Source of the DNA: SMXL01 sp964527795
GTDB taxonomy: Bacteria; Bacteroidota; Rhodothermia; Rhodothermales; UBA10348
Direction: 5' to 3'
NCBI GenBank assembly: GCA_964527795.1
Contig: CAZGOS010000062.1
Coordinates: 1 to 14,036 of the forward strand
DNA length: 14,036 bases
Below, in pieces: positions 7,282 to 14,036 of this stretch. A model generated the notes under the pieces. That model saw only the letters and a program-made list of their open reading frames with translations. It ran no database searches and was not told the origin of the DNA. Within the stretch, counting starts at the first letter, position 1, and each line of letters opens with the position of its first letter. Both the position numbers and the translations under genes were made by a program.

Positions 7282-8664
7282 TCAGACATGATCCGGGGGT
7301 CGTATCCGCTCCATTTCTCCACTCTGAAGCTTTTCCTGATAGACTTTCCACGTCATCGACGGAATCGCGGACTCCGTTTCCACCATAGTGATGCAGTCAC
7401 TCACGGGGCAAACCAGGGAACACAGATTGCAGCCAACGCAGGTGTCCTTCTTGATTTCGAACCGGTTCACGTAACCTTTTCCTGCACCGGCAAAGACGCG
7501 TTTCCCGCCGCTGATCATCACCGAAACCGATGAGTCCGCCGGATCGATCTCGGTCTCCGGAATGCGCGTCATGTTGATCGATTGATGGGCGCCGTCTTCA
7601 CACGCGATGTAACAGAGGCCGCAGTGGATGCATTTCTGCTGGTCGATGTCGGCGATAACTTTATATCCCAGATCCAGGTCTGCCCATTCCCCGACTTTAG
7701 ACACGGACAGGCCGACAAAGTCCGAGATCGTCGCATAGCCTTTTGAGACCATCCAGTTCTCAAGGCCGTCCAGTAGATGTTCGACGATCCGAAATCCATA
7801 ATGCATCGCGGCGGTACACACCTGCACATTTGAGGCTCCCAGCAGCATGAACTCGATGGCATCCTGCCACGCCTGAATGCCGCCGATCCCGGAAAGAGGA
7901 AGCTCTACCTCGTCGTCCAACGCAAGCTGATGCACCATATTCAGCGCGATCGGTTTGACGGCCGGGCCGCAGTATCCACCATGCGATCCCCGTCCGGCCA
8001 CGTGGGGTTTTGGCAAACCCGTGTCGAGGTCCACACCCATGATGGAACTGATGGTATTGATAAGCGAAAGGGCGTTCGCGCCACCGGCCTTCGCCGCTCG
8101 AGCGATGTATCGAATGTCGGCAACGTTCGGTGTCAGTTTGATGAGCACAGGCGTTGTTGCCACTTCGCTGACCCAGGCGGTCACCATTTCGGTGTATTCC
8201 GGTACCTGACCGACCGCAGAACCCATGCCCCGCTCGCTCATGCCGTGAGGGCAACCAAAGTTGAGCTCGAGCCCGTCGCAGCCCGTGTCCTCCGTCCGCT
8301 TGACCATGTCGTGCCAGGAATCGCGGCTGGACTCCACCATCAGAGAGACCACAACCGCATGGTTGGGAAACTCCTTCTTGATCTCAGCGATCTCACGAAG
8401 ATTGGTATCGAGAGAGCGATCCGTGATGAGTTCGATATTGTTGAGTCCCATCAACTTGCGGCCATCGTAGTCGACGCCGCCATAGCGGGAGGACACGTTC
8501 ACGATCGGTTCGTGTCCGATCGTTTTCCAGACAGCGCCGCCCCAACCCGCTTCGAAAGCTCGACGGACCTGGTAGGCCGAATTCGTCGGTGGACCGCTCG
8601 CAAGCCAAAAAGGATTTGGCGATTGGATGCCGGCCAGGTTTGAGGATAGATCAGGTTTCTTCAC
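7282..8664 (-). CDS. preA: NAD-dependent dihydropyrimidine dehydrogenase, subunit PreA
   Basis: Cytoplasmic FMN- and iron-sulfur-containing subunit that reduces uracil and thymine to their 5,6-dihydro forms, working with PreT; it corresponds to the C-terminal half of mammalian dihydropyrimidine dehydrogenase. The dihydroorotate-dehydrogenase-like barrel (about 5-305) includes NPFWLASGPPTN (17-28), WKTIG (46-50), the active-site loop NFGCPHGMSERGMG (135-148), KLTPN (176-180) and the phosphate-binding GIGGI (259-263). The C-terminal ferredoxin part has two four-cysteine sets: 345/348/351/355 and 409/412/415/419. The start is GTG at 8662-8664; it matches where relatives begin, although the frame stays open upstream. 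The preceding bases are pyrimidine-rich with no Shine-Dalgarno, so translation may be coupled to preT, which ends 35 bases earlier. It is the last gene of the pyrimidine operon. Oddities: Val151 where I recall the mammalian catalytic Cys, and about 30 extra residues between the clusters. Confidence 0.95.
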   Translation of the reverse strand: MKKPDLSSNLAGIQSPNPFWLASGPPTNSAYQVRRAFEAGWGGAVWKTIGHEPIVNVSSRYGGVDYDGRKLMGLNNIELITDRSLDTNLREIAEIKKEFPNHAVVVSLMVESSRDSWHDMVKRTEDTGCDGLELNFGCPHGMSERGMGSAVGQVPEYTEMVTAWVSEVATTPVLIKLTPNVADIRYIARAAKAGGANALSLINTISSIMGVDLDTGLPKPHVAGRGSHGGYCGPAVKPIALNMVHQLALDDEVELPLSGIGGIQAWQDAIEFMLLGASNVQVCTAAMHYGFRIVEHLLDGLENWMVSKGYATISDFVGLSVSKVGEWADLDLGYKVIADIDQQKCIHCGLCYIACEDGAHQSINMTRIPETEIDPADSSVSVMISGGKRVFAGAGKGYVNRFEIKKDTCVGCNLCSLVCPVSDCITMVETESAIPSMTWKVYQEKLQSGEMERIRPPDHV

Positions 8665-8699
8665 GAGAGTAGGGATGGGATAGAGGTTTTCGTGAGCCG

Positions 8700-10031
8700 T
8701 TAAAGTGAGCCGGTACCGCCCAGATAAGAGTCGATGCCGAAGGCGGCCGTTTTGCCCTCCTGTACGGCATCCACGATCTCGGCACCTTTGCTGGTGCAGT
8801 CACCACCGGAAAATAGACCATCGACACCCGTCGCTCCCGTCTCCGCGTCGATACGGAGACAACCGTGTTCCAGGTGCAGGCCGTCCGTCTGGTCAATGAG
8901 ACCTTCTCTGGGCACCTGGCCGAGTGCCTTGATCACCATATCGCAGGGTAGCATGAATTCGCTGTCCGAAATGGGCGTCAACGCGCCCGCTCGACCTTCG
9001 CCTGAAAGACGAAGTCGTTGCATCCGGATTCCCGTCACTGCGACATCGTCACCCAGGAAGCGGACCGGTTGTACGAGCCATTCGAACTCGACACGATCCG
9101 ATTTCGCGAGTTCGTATTCATACGCGAATGCCGACATCTCTCTGGCCGTGCGCCTATAGGCCATCGTGACATGCTCGGCGCCCAATCGGACGGCTGCCGT
9201 TGCCGCGTCAATAGCTGTATTTCCCCCGCCGATCACCACGACACGTTTTCCGACCAGGCAGTCTTCAAGAGGTCCGGTATGGGTCTGGGCGATAAAGTCG
9301 AGCGCTTCCATGATTCCGGGCATCTGTTCACCCGGAATATGCAGCCCGGCCGTCGCCCCGAGACCAATTCCGAGAAACACAGCGTCGTACGTCTCTCGAA
9401 GCCCGGACAGCCGAGCGGCATCGATGGTTACGCCGAGTCGAATTTCCACACCCATGGCCTTGATGGGCTCGATTTCCGACAAGGAGAACTCGGTCGTGAT
9501 TTTGTAGGCTGCAATTCCGAGCGTATTGAGGCCTCCGGGAATATTCCGGGCTTCAAATATAGTAGCGGCGTGCCCGAGCCGGCGAAGCGTATAGGCGCAC
9601 GAGAGCCCGGCCGGTCCCGAACCTACGATGGCAACTTTTTTTCCGGTGTCCGGTCCCGGAAGAATCGAAGGCGGTGCTGAGTCCGTGGCGTACCGCTGCA
9701 ATCTGCCAATCTGAACGGGATCGCGGAGAAGCGTATTGTCGACGCAGGCCCCTTCGCACAGAACCTCGGTCGGGCACGCCCGCGCACACGAACCGCCGAG
9801 TATGTTCTCGGAAAAGATGGTGGCAGCCGCACCCGTTGCATTCTCGTGCAGAATCTGACGGATGAAGCGCGGGACATCGATACCCGTCGGGCAGGCTCGC
9901 GTGCACGGTGCATCGTAACAAAAAAGGCACCGCGCTGCTTCGGTAACCGCCTCATCCCTCGAAAAGGCCGGATGCAGGTCGGAGAAATTGTGCGAGAGTT
10001 GTTCAGTTGTCAGACGAGTCTTCTCAATCAT
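8700..10031 (-). CDS. preT: Dihydropyrimidine dehydrogenase, NAD(H)-oxidising subunit PreT
   Basis: Cytoplasmic flavoprotein that passes electrons from NADH through FAD and iron-sulfur clusters to PreA; it matches the N-terminal half of mammalian dihydropyrimidine dehydrogenase and the small subunit of glutamate synthase. The 443 residues begin with a helical Fe-S domain: Cys35/38/43/47, then Cys86/92/96. Gln112 sits where the mammalian enzyme uses a glutamine as fourth cluster ligand (placement from memory). The FAD-binding motif is VGSGPAG (136-142), the NAD(P) motif is VVVIGGGNTA (264-273), and the closing FAD motif is GLFSGGD with a GAEIVDAVQEGKTAA helix near the C-terminus. The ATG at 10029-10031 has no strong Shine-Dalgarno. 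It lies 26 bases after mmsA and 35 before preA. The glutamate synthase small chain is the main confusable relative, but the adjoining preA and operon content settle the role. Confidence 0.93.
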   Translation of the reverse strand: MIEKTRLTTEQLSHNFSDLHPAFSRDEAVTEAARCLFCYDAPCTRACPTGIDVPRFIRQILHENATGAAATIFSENILGGSCARACPTEVLCEGACVDNTLLRDPVQIGRLQRYATDSAPPSILPGPDTGKKVAIVGSGPAGLSCAYTLRRLGHAATIFEARNIPGGLNTLGIAAYKITTEFSLSEIEPIKAMGVEIRLGVTIDAARLSGLRETYDAVFLGIGLGATAGLHIPGEQMPGIMEALDFIAQTHTGPLEDCLVGKRVVVIGGGNTAIDAATAAVRLGAEHVTMAYRRTAREMSAFAYEYELAKSDRVEFEWLVQPVRFLGDDVAVTGIRMQRLRLSGEGRAGALTPISDSEFMLPCDMVIKALGQVPREGLIDQTDGLHLEHGCLRIDAETGATGVDGLFSGGDCTSKGAEIVDAVQEGKTAAFGIDSYLGGTGSL

Positions 10032-10057
10032 GCTGATTCTGGTTCATACAGTCCGGA

Positions 10058-11530
10058 CTACGACATCCAATTGCTCTTGTCCTGATCCGACCATTTCGTC
10101 GTGATTTTCTTCGTACGCGTCCAGAAATCAATAGCAGAATCGCCCGTGATGTCGCCTGCGCCAAAGCTGCTTTCGTTCCAACCGCCAAACGCAAACGGCT
10201 CCCTCGGAACGGGAACACCGATATTCACACCCACCATTCCGGCGCCGGCGCGGTCCGTGAAATACTTTGCTGTTCCTCCGGACGACGTATAGATCGCTGC
10301 AGCATTTCCATACGGATTGGCGTTCTCAATTTCAATCGCTTCATCGAGTGTGCTGCACCTTATTATCGTCAGCGTCGGTCCGAATATTTCATCGCAGGAA
10401 GCTTCGTGATCCGCCTGTGCGTGATCGATAATGCACCCACCCAGGAATCGACCACCCTCAGGCGCATCCTCGGCGACGGCGTTTCGACCGTCCAGGATCA
10501 GTCTGGCCCCTTTTTCTTCAACTCGGTCCAGATAACCCGTAATGCGTTCGTAGGCGGCTTCACTGATAATGGCTCCGATATCTCTGGCGGCTATGAGGGC
10601 CCCCATTTTCGCGCGGATAAGGTCCAGGATGTGATCGACGTTGCCTACCGCTACGAGCACGCTGGCCGCCATGCACCGCTGACCCGCGCAGCCGGTCACG
10701 GACGCAACCACGTTCGTAGCCGTCATTTCGGGATCCGCGTCGGGCACGACGATCAGGTGGTTCTTGGCGCCACCGAGTGCACGTACTCTCTTGCCCGCCG
10801 CCGTGCCGCGCGCGTAGACCTTTTTGGCTACGCGCGTCGAACCGACGAAGCCAATCGCACGGATGCCGGAATGATCACATATCGCCTCGACGATTTCCCG
10901 GTCTCCGTTTACGACCGAGAAGATGCCGTCCGGCAAACCGGCATCTTTCAGAAGCCGCGCAATTTCCAGTGCGCTGAGCGGGGTTTGTTCGGAAGGCTTG
11001 AGAATGAAGGCGTTGCCGAGCCCGATGGCCATGGGAATCATCCACAGCGGCACCATGAACGGGAAATTAAAGGGCGTAATGCCGGCGACGACGCCGAGGG
11101 CATGTCGCTGCATTCGGCACTCGACACCGCGACTCACGTCCTGAATACCGCCGGACGCCATCTGTGGAAGGCTCGCCGCGTATTCCAGACATTCCACTGC
11201 TCTGAGAACGCTACCTCGCGACTCATCCGGAGTCTTACCGTTTTCGCGCGTTATGACATCGATCAGATGATCGAGTTCATCTTCGACCTGCGCTTTCATT
11301 CTGTAGAACACCTGCACGCGATCCTTGAGCGGCGTGGTGCCCCAGGCCGGTTGCGCCTCACTCGCAGCCTTGACGGCCGCGGCAAGCTCATCGGCTCCGG
11401 AGAGTGGCACTTCGGCCAGAATTTCTCCCGTCATCGGTTCGGTAACGGGCAAAGAGCGATCGGATGAACTCGTTATGCGCTGCCCGCCTATCACGTTGGG
11501 CAGCATTCGGCTTGTCAGAGTCTCAGTCAT
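10058..11530 (-). CDS. mmsA: CoA-acylating (methyl)malonate-semialdehyde dehydrogenase
   Basis: Aldehyde dehydrogenase-superfamily enzyme converting malonate semialdehyde plus CoA and NAD+ to acetyl-CoA and CO2, or the methyl form to propionyl-CoA: the last step of uracil and thymine breakdown. The 490 residues have the family's usual length. TPFNFP (152-157) carries the conserved Asn154, LKPSEQTPLSA (177-187) the NAD site, GFVGSTRVAKKVYARG (227-242) the Rossmann region, and GCAGQRCMA (280-288) the catalytic Cys286. LGGAKNH (252-258) replaces the general-base Glu of ordinary aldehyde dehydrogenases, as is known for this CoA-dependent family. The C-terminus (FGGWNESSFGAGDITGD) is also typical. 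The start is ATG at 11528-11530; an in-frame TGA at 11540-11542 blocks a longer form. It has no adjacent Shine-Dalgarno. Repeats fill the junction with hydA. The homologous mmsA/iolA enzymes also serve valine or inositol degradation; the neighbours favour pyrimidines here. Confidence 0.93.
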   Translation of the reverse strand: MTETLTSRMLPNVIGGQRITSSSDRSLPVTEPMTGEILAEVPLSGADELAAAVKAASEAQPAWGTTPLKDRVQVFYRMKAQVEDELDHLIDVITRENGKTPDESRGSVLRAVECLEYAASLPQMASGGIQDVSRGVECRMQRHALGVVAGITPFNFPFMVPLWMIPMAIGLGNAFILKPSEQTPLSALEIARLLKDAGLPDGIFSVVNGDREIVEAICDHSGIRAIGFVGSTRVAKKVYARGTAAGKRVRALGGAKNHLIVVPDADPEMTATNVVASVTGCAGQRCMAASVLVAVGNVDHILDLIRAKMGALIAARDIGAIISEAAYERITGYLDRVEEKGARLILDGRNAVAEDAPEGGRFLGGCIIDHAQADHEASCDEIFGPTLTIIRCSTLDEAIEIENANPYGNAAAIYTSSGGTAKYFTDRAGAGMVGVNIGVPVPREPFAFGGWNESSFGAGDITGDSAIDFWTRTKKITTKWSDQDKSNWMS

Positions 11531-11531
11531 A

Positions 11532-11575
11532 TTCAGTCGTCAAGTTCAGTCGTGATGTTCAGTCGTCGTGTTCAG
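11532..11575. repeat. 13-bp tandem repeat in the hydA/mmsA junction
   Basis: Three full units and a 5-base remnant occur in a row: TTCAGTCGTCAAG (11532-11544), TTCAGTCGTGATG (11545-11557), TTCAGTCGTCGTG (11558-11570) and TTCAG (11571-11575). The first nine bases are identical in all three; only three of the last four vary. Because 13 is not a multiple of 3, the minus-strand TGA in each unit falls in a different frame, so all three frames are closed between hydA and mmsA. Slipped-strand copying is the simplest origin. Confidence 0.85.
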
Positions 11576-11583
11576 GCAATGAG

Positions 11584-13011
11584 TTAAACCTCCTTCATTT
11601 CAGGCGCTGTTTCGGCACGGGCAAGCCCGGCCGTTTTTCGTGGCAGCCACTGACCGCGCCCCGCTTCGCCTACGACCTGATAATCTCGCACGATCACGTC
11701 GCCGCGCGAGAGCGTCGTTCTTGAAAATCCAGCCAGCGACCAACCGTCGTACGGCGACCAGTCCGCGTTTGTCTCCATTTCTGATGGATCGACCACGATT
11801 TCGTGCGTCGGGTGAATAATTGCGAGGTCTGCATCCGAACCGACCTGAATGGCTCCTTTGCGCGGATACAGGCCCATGATCTGAGCCGGGTTCGTCGATA
11901 ACAGGCGGCACATTTCAACAATGGATATTCTCCCGAAGCGAACGCCGTGTGTGTACACGATCGGAAGAAGGGTTTCGAGCCCCGGCAGTCCCATGGGTAT
12001 CTTCGTAAAGTCGCCGTGCCACATCGCTTTCTGCTCTCGCGTAAACGTGCACGTGTCTGTGGAAACAACGGACACCTCTCCACTCCGCATGCCCTTCCAA
12101 AGGCGAAGCGAATCCTCCTGTTTCTTGACCTGAGGACAGCATGCAAACAGATGACCGTCCTCCTGGTCGAACACCGAGTCATCCAGGACCAGGTACTGGG
12201 CGCACGTTTCGGCCAGCACGGGTACGCCACGAAGCTGGGCGGCTTTGACAAGGTCCGACCCTTCGGCAGTCGACAGATGCACGATGTAGAGCTGCCCGCC
12301 CGTGATTTCACTCCACATGACGGCGCGCTGAATGGCCTCGGCTTCAATGAAATTCGGCCGTGTCATCGGGTGCAGATTGGCTCCGTATTTCGCCATCAAC
12401 TCGGGAGTATGATGCCGCGCGATGAGTTCATCCAGCACCCGGGCCGATTCGGCGTGAACGAGCAGCATCGTATTGTGCTCGTTCATCTTCTCGAGCGTGC
12501 CGAACATGGCCCGGTCATCCGATTGCCACCCTTCAGATTCGTAGATCATGAACTCCTTGAACGTAGAGAAACCCCGTTCAATCATTCCCTCGATCTGGTC
12601 CCTGTGTTCGTCCCACCGGGTTATGCAGATATGAAACGTATAATCGATGAGGGCTTTGTCCTCGGCCTTTTCATGCCACTTATCTGCTGCGTCACCGAGC
12701 GAATCTCCTTCGTACGGAATGGCAAAATCGATCAGTGTGGTTACGCCCCCTCTGGCGGCTGCGCGCGTGCCCGTCGTGTAATCATCCGACGATACGGTGC
12801 CGCAGAATGGAAGCGCCAGGTGAACATGCACGTCGAGCACACCCGGTATGACGTAGTGCCCGGATGCATCGATTTCGTGTGCGCCGTTGGCTTCAGCCGA
12901 GAGATGGGCGCCAATAGCTTCGATTTTCTCACCGACAATTCCGATATCGGCTTGCATGGTGCCGCCGGGAGTAACTACGGTTCCGCCTTTTACGATCTTG
13001 TCAAAATTCAT
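11584..13011 (-). CDS. hydA: Dihydropyrimidinase (D-hydantoinase family)
   Basis: Zinc-dependent cyclic amidohydrolase that opens 5,6-dihydrouracil or dihydrothymine to N-carbamoyl-beta-alanine or its methyl form, in the cytoplasm. The 475-residue protein has the family's usual length. Metal ligands are visible in order: His62 and His64 (DVHVHL), Lys152 (FKEFMIY, the carbamylated bridging lysine), His186 (LLVHAES), His245 (YIVHLST) and Asp319 (VSTDTCTF). LPFCGTVSSDD (67-77) and Tyr157 lie in the substrate loops. The ATG at 13009-13011 is supported by AAGGA eight bases upstream. Its place between the aminotransferase and mmsA, with preTA in the same run, favours dihydropyrimidinase over a hydantoinase with other substrates. 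After the Asp319 ligand the sequence reads Thr-Cys where many relatives I recall have His-Cys. The last codons carry a strong but unused-looking ribosome binding site. Allantoinase is unlikely in this context. Confidence 0.93.
   Translation of the reverse strand: MNFDKIVKGGTVVTPGGTMQADIGIVGEKIEAIGAHLSAEANGAHEIDASGHYVIPGVLDVHVHLALPFCGTVSSDDYTTGTRAAARGGVTTLIDFAIPYEGDSLGDAADKWHEKAEDKALIDYTFHICITRWDEHRDQIEGMIERGFSTFKEFMIYESEGWQSDDRAMFGTLEKMNEHNTMLLVHAESARVLDELIARHHTPELMAKYGANLHPMTRPNFIEAEAIQRAVMWSEITGGQLYIVHLSTAEGSDLVKAAQLRGVPVLAETCAQYLVLDDSVFDQEDGHLFACCPQVKKQEDSLRLWKGMRSGEVSVVSTDTCTFTREQKAMWHGDFTKIPMGLPGLETLLPIVYTHGVRFGRISIVEMCRLLSTNPAQIMGLYPRKGAIQVGSDADLAIIHPTHEIVVDPSEMETNADWSPYDGWSLAGFSRTTLSRGDVIVRDYQVVGEAGRGQWLPRKTAGLARAETAPEMKEV
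11588..11595 (-). promoter_or_regulatory. Perfect Shine-Dalgarno at the end of hydA, far from the next start
   Basis: Minus-strand AAGGAGGT, a full match to the anti-Shine-Dalgarno, lies within the last codons of hydA (Met-Lys-Glu-Val-stop). The next gene's ATG is 57-58 nt further on, too far for normal use. At normal spacing there is only an ATT followed by one codon and a stop. It may be chance coding for Lys-Glu-Val, or a relic of a former mmsA start displaced by the tandem repeats. Confidence 0.4.
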
Positions 13012-13012
13012 T

Positions 13013-13038
13013 GGTCTGGTCCTTCTTCGGTTTGGTCC
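13013..13038. repeat. 10-bp direct repeat ahead of hydA
   Basis: GGTCTGGTCC (13013-13022) and GGTTTGGTCC (13029-13038) differ at one base and are offset by 16 bases in the aminotransferase/hydA gap. The left copy overlaps the hydA ribosome binding site. This is the second gap of the operon with short duplicated sequence. It could be a slippage trace; the halves are not inverted, so a dimeric operator is not specifically suggested. Confidence 0.5.
13020..13024 (-). promoter_or_regulatory. Shine-Dalgarno of hydA
   Basis: Minus-strand AAGGA is eight bases before the hydA ATG (13009-13011) and follows a GAAGA purine run. It supports this start. It is weaker than the site of the aldo/keto reductase but is the only fair one seen among the pyrimidine genes whose starts are visible. 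Confidence 0.6.
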
Positions 13039-13064
13039 GTTCCGTTATTTCCGTGTGGCAGGCG

Positions 13065-14036
13065 TCAGGTTTCCGCGACCTTGAGTGCCATATCCAATAC
13101 GCCAACGGCGAAATCGACATCATCCTCCGTAATGCACATGGGCGGTTTGATGCGGAGCACGTTGCCATAGAGTCCGCCCTTTCCAAAAAGAACGCCGAGT
13201 TCACGCGCAGCTTCCAATACCGTCCCGGTTTCTTCCGGGGCCGGTTCCCTGGTCTCACGATCCCGAACGAGCTCTACTCCGAGCATCAGTCCGGCCCCGC
13301 GCACGTCTCCGATCAGATGGTGCTGGTGCATGAGTCCTTCGAGACTCGATTTAAGTCTTCGGCCCACTACGCGTGCATTCTCCTGCAGACCTTCGTCTTC
13401 GATGACGTCGAGTACGGCAAGTCCGGCAGCCATGCTGACCGGATTTCCGGCATAGGTATTAAAATGAAGCCGTTTGGTGAATGCTTCCGCAATTTCGCGG
13501 GTGGTCGTAACCGCCGCCATCGGCACGCCGTTTCCAATTCCTTTGGCCATGACGACCATGTCCGGAACTACGTCATACCTTTCGAAGCCCCAATAGTGGT
13601 CGCCGGTGCGGCCGAATCCCGTTTGCACCTCGTCCGCGATGCAGATTCCCCCGTGTTCGCGAACGATGGCGTAGGCTTCCCTTAAATAGTTGGGTGCACC
13701 CATCGTAACGCCTCCGACTCCCTGAATGGGTTCGCAAATAAATCCAGCAACCTGTCCCGGCGTAGAAAACCGGATCAGGTCCCGAATGTCTTCGGCGCTC
13801 TTGTGAGCGATTTCCTCCGGCGTGCCGTCAAACAGACTCCTGTACGGATCCGGGCAGATTGCGTGGTGGATTCGAGTACCGAGCGGGATATCGCGTTTCC
13901 AGGTGTGGTGCGATGTGAGGGCGGCTGAAGTCGAAGACATACCGTGGTACGCGTTGCGCTGTGCGATGATGTCCGTATGGCCCGAATACGCCCGGGCCAT
14001 GTTGACAGCCAGTTCAGTGGCCTCGCTGCCGCTGGT
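13065..14036 (-). CDS. Class III aminotransferase (beta-alanine/AGXT2-like), cut by the window edge
   Basis: PLP-dependent aminotransferase, probably moving the amino group of beta-alanine (or 3-aminoisobutyrate) to pyruvate, glyoxylate or 2-oxoglutarate, which yields the semialdehyde used by MmsA. About 324 residues are visible; the N-terminal part lies beyond base 14036 because the frame runs open to the edge and begins TSGSEATELAVN, a motif internal to the family. Counting from the first visible residue: YHG at 30-32, CEPIQGVGGV at 101-110, the cofactor-binding Asp135 in IADEVQTGFGR, and the Schiff-base Lys165 in MAKGIGNG (codon at 13542-13544). FNTYAGNPVS and the closing RIKPPMCITEDDVDFAV resemble AGXT2 as I recall it. 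It is the most upstream visible gene of the operon, 53 bases before hydA. Family assignment is firm; the substrate is inferred from context, and 4-aminobutyrate or ornithine enzymes share the fold. Confidence 0.9.
   Translation of the reverse strand, partial: TSGSEATELAVNMARAYSGHTDIIAQRNAYHGMSSTSAALTSHHTWKRDIPLGTRIHHAICPDPYRSLFDGTPEEIAHKSAEDIRDLIRFSTPGQVAGFICEPIQGVGGVTMGAPNYLREAYAIVREHGGICIADEVQTGFGRTGDHYWGFERYDVVPDMVVMAKGIGNGVPMAAVTTTREIAEAFTKRLHFNTYAGNPVSMAAGLAVLDVIEDEGLQENARVVGRRLKSSLEGLMHQHHLIGDVRGAGLMLGVELVRDRETREPAPEETGTVLEAARELGVLFGKGGLYGNVLRIKPPMCITEDDVDFAVGVLDMALKVAET

Noticed and set aside
7930..8643. Plus-strand open frame opposite preA
   Set aside because: Antisense to the conserved barrel of PreA and without protein-like motifs.
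10406..11467. Long plus-strand open frame (353 codons) opposite mmsA
   Set aside because: Same reasoning: antisense to a clear aldehyde dehydrogenase, and rich in Arg/His as expected for a shadow frame.
11947..13170. Long plus-strand open frame (407 codons) opposite hydA
   Set aside because: It lies antisense to a gene with all catalytic motifs, has no domain I can recognise, and its length is explained by codon bias that avoids stops on the opposite strand.
1..14036. CRISPR array, tRNA, transposon ends or phage genes
   Set aside because: No spaced long repeats, no cloverleaf pattern, no transposase or integrase motif and no terminal inverted repeats were seen on reading both strands.

Overview
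The window holds eleven protein-coding genes on ordinary bacterial chromosomal DNA. I see no tRNA, rRNA, CRISPR array, insertion sequence or phage gene. The organism looks like a heterotrophic Gram-negative bacterium: there are several exported proteins, a Tat-type signal on a reductase, and a PAP2 phosphatase whose C-terminus looks like an outer-membrane strand. A TPR/DUF3471-tailed serine hydrolase, a transporter related to ATP/ADP exchangers, and the scarcity of Shine-Dalgarno sequences point towards the Bacteroidota/Rhodothermota side. That placement is inference, not proven by any one gene.

Left part (1-7267). An MscS-type mechanosensitive channel (117-1190, minus) is divergent from a PAP2-family phosphatase (1400-2215, plus). 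Three minus-strand genes follow with short gaps and probably form one transcript, in the order: exported beta-lactamase-like serine hydrolase with TPR and DUF3471 domains (4693-6474), 12-helix transporter of the nucleotide-exchanger-like type (3277-4623), and Tat-exported aldo/keto reductase (2290-3234). A small exported protein of unknown function (6731-7267, plus) is divergent from this group and ends 14 bases from the next block.

Right part (7282-14036). This is a minus-strand operon for reductive pyrimidine breakdown. Transcription order is class III aminotransferase (cut by the right edge), dihydropyrimidinase hydA, CoA-acylating malonate/methylmalonate-semialdehyde dehydrogenase mmsA, then the two subunits of NAD-dependent dihydropyrimidine dehydrogenase, preT and preA. 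Together they would reduce uracil or thymine (PreT-PreA) and open the ring (HydA). After a carbamoyl-removing step whose gene is not visible here, beta-alanine or its methyl homologue is transaminated and the semialdehyde is converted to acetyl-CoA or propionyl-CoA. The missing beta-ureidopropionase and any promoter are expected beyond base 14036, or elsewhere.

Points worth a second look are mostly at gene junctions. Between hydA and mmsA there is a 13-bp tandem repeat that places stop codons in all three frames, and a perfect Shine-Dalgarno stranded 57 nt from the mmsA start. The hydrolase/transporter junction can fold on itself. A six-codon leader-like frame overlaps a perfect hairpin ahead of the small exported protein. 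PreA and HydA each show a substitution or insertion relative to relatives I remember. I did not find a clearly undescribed multi-gene system; the core is a known pathway in an unusual local layout.
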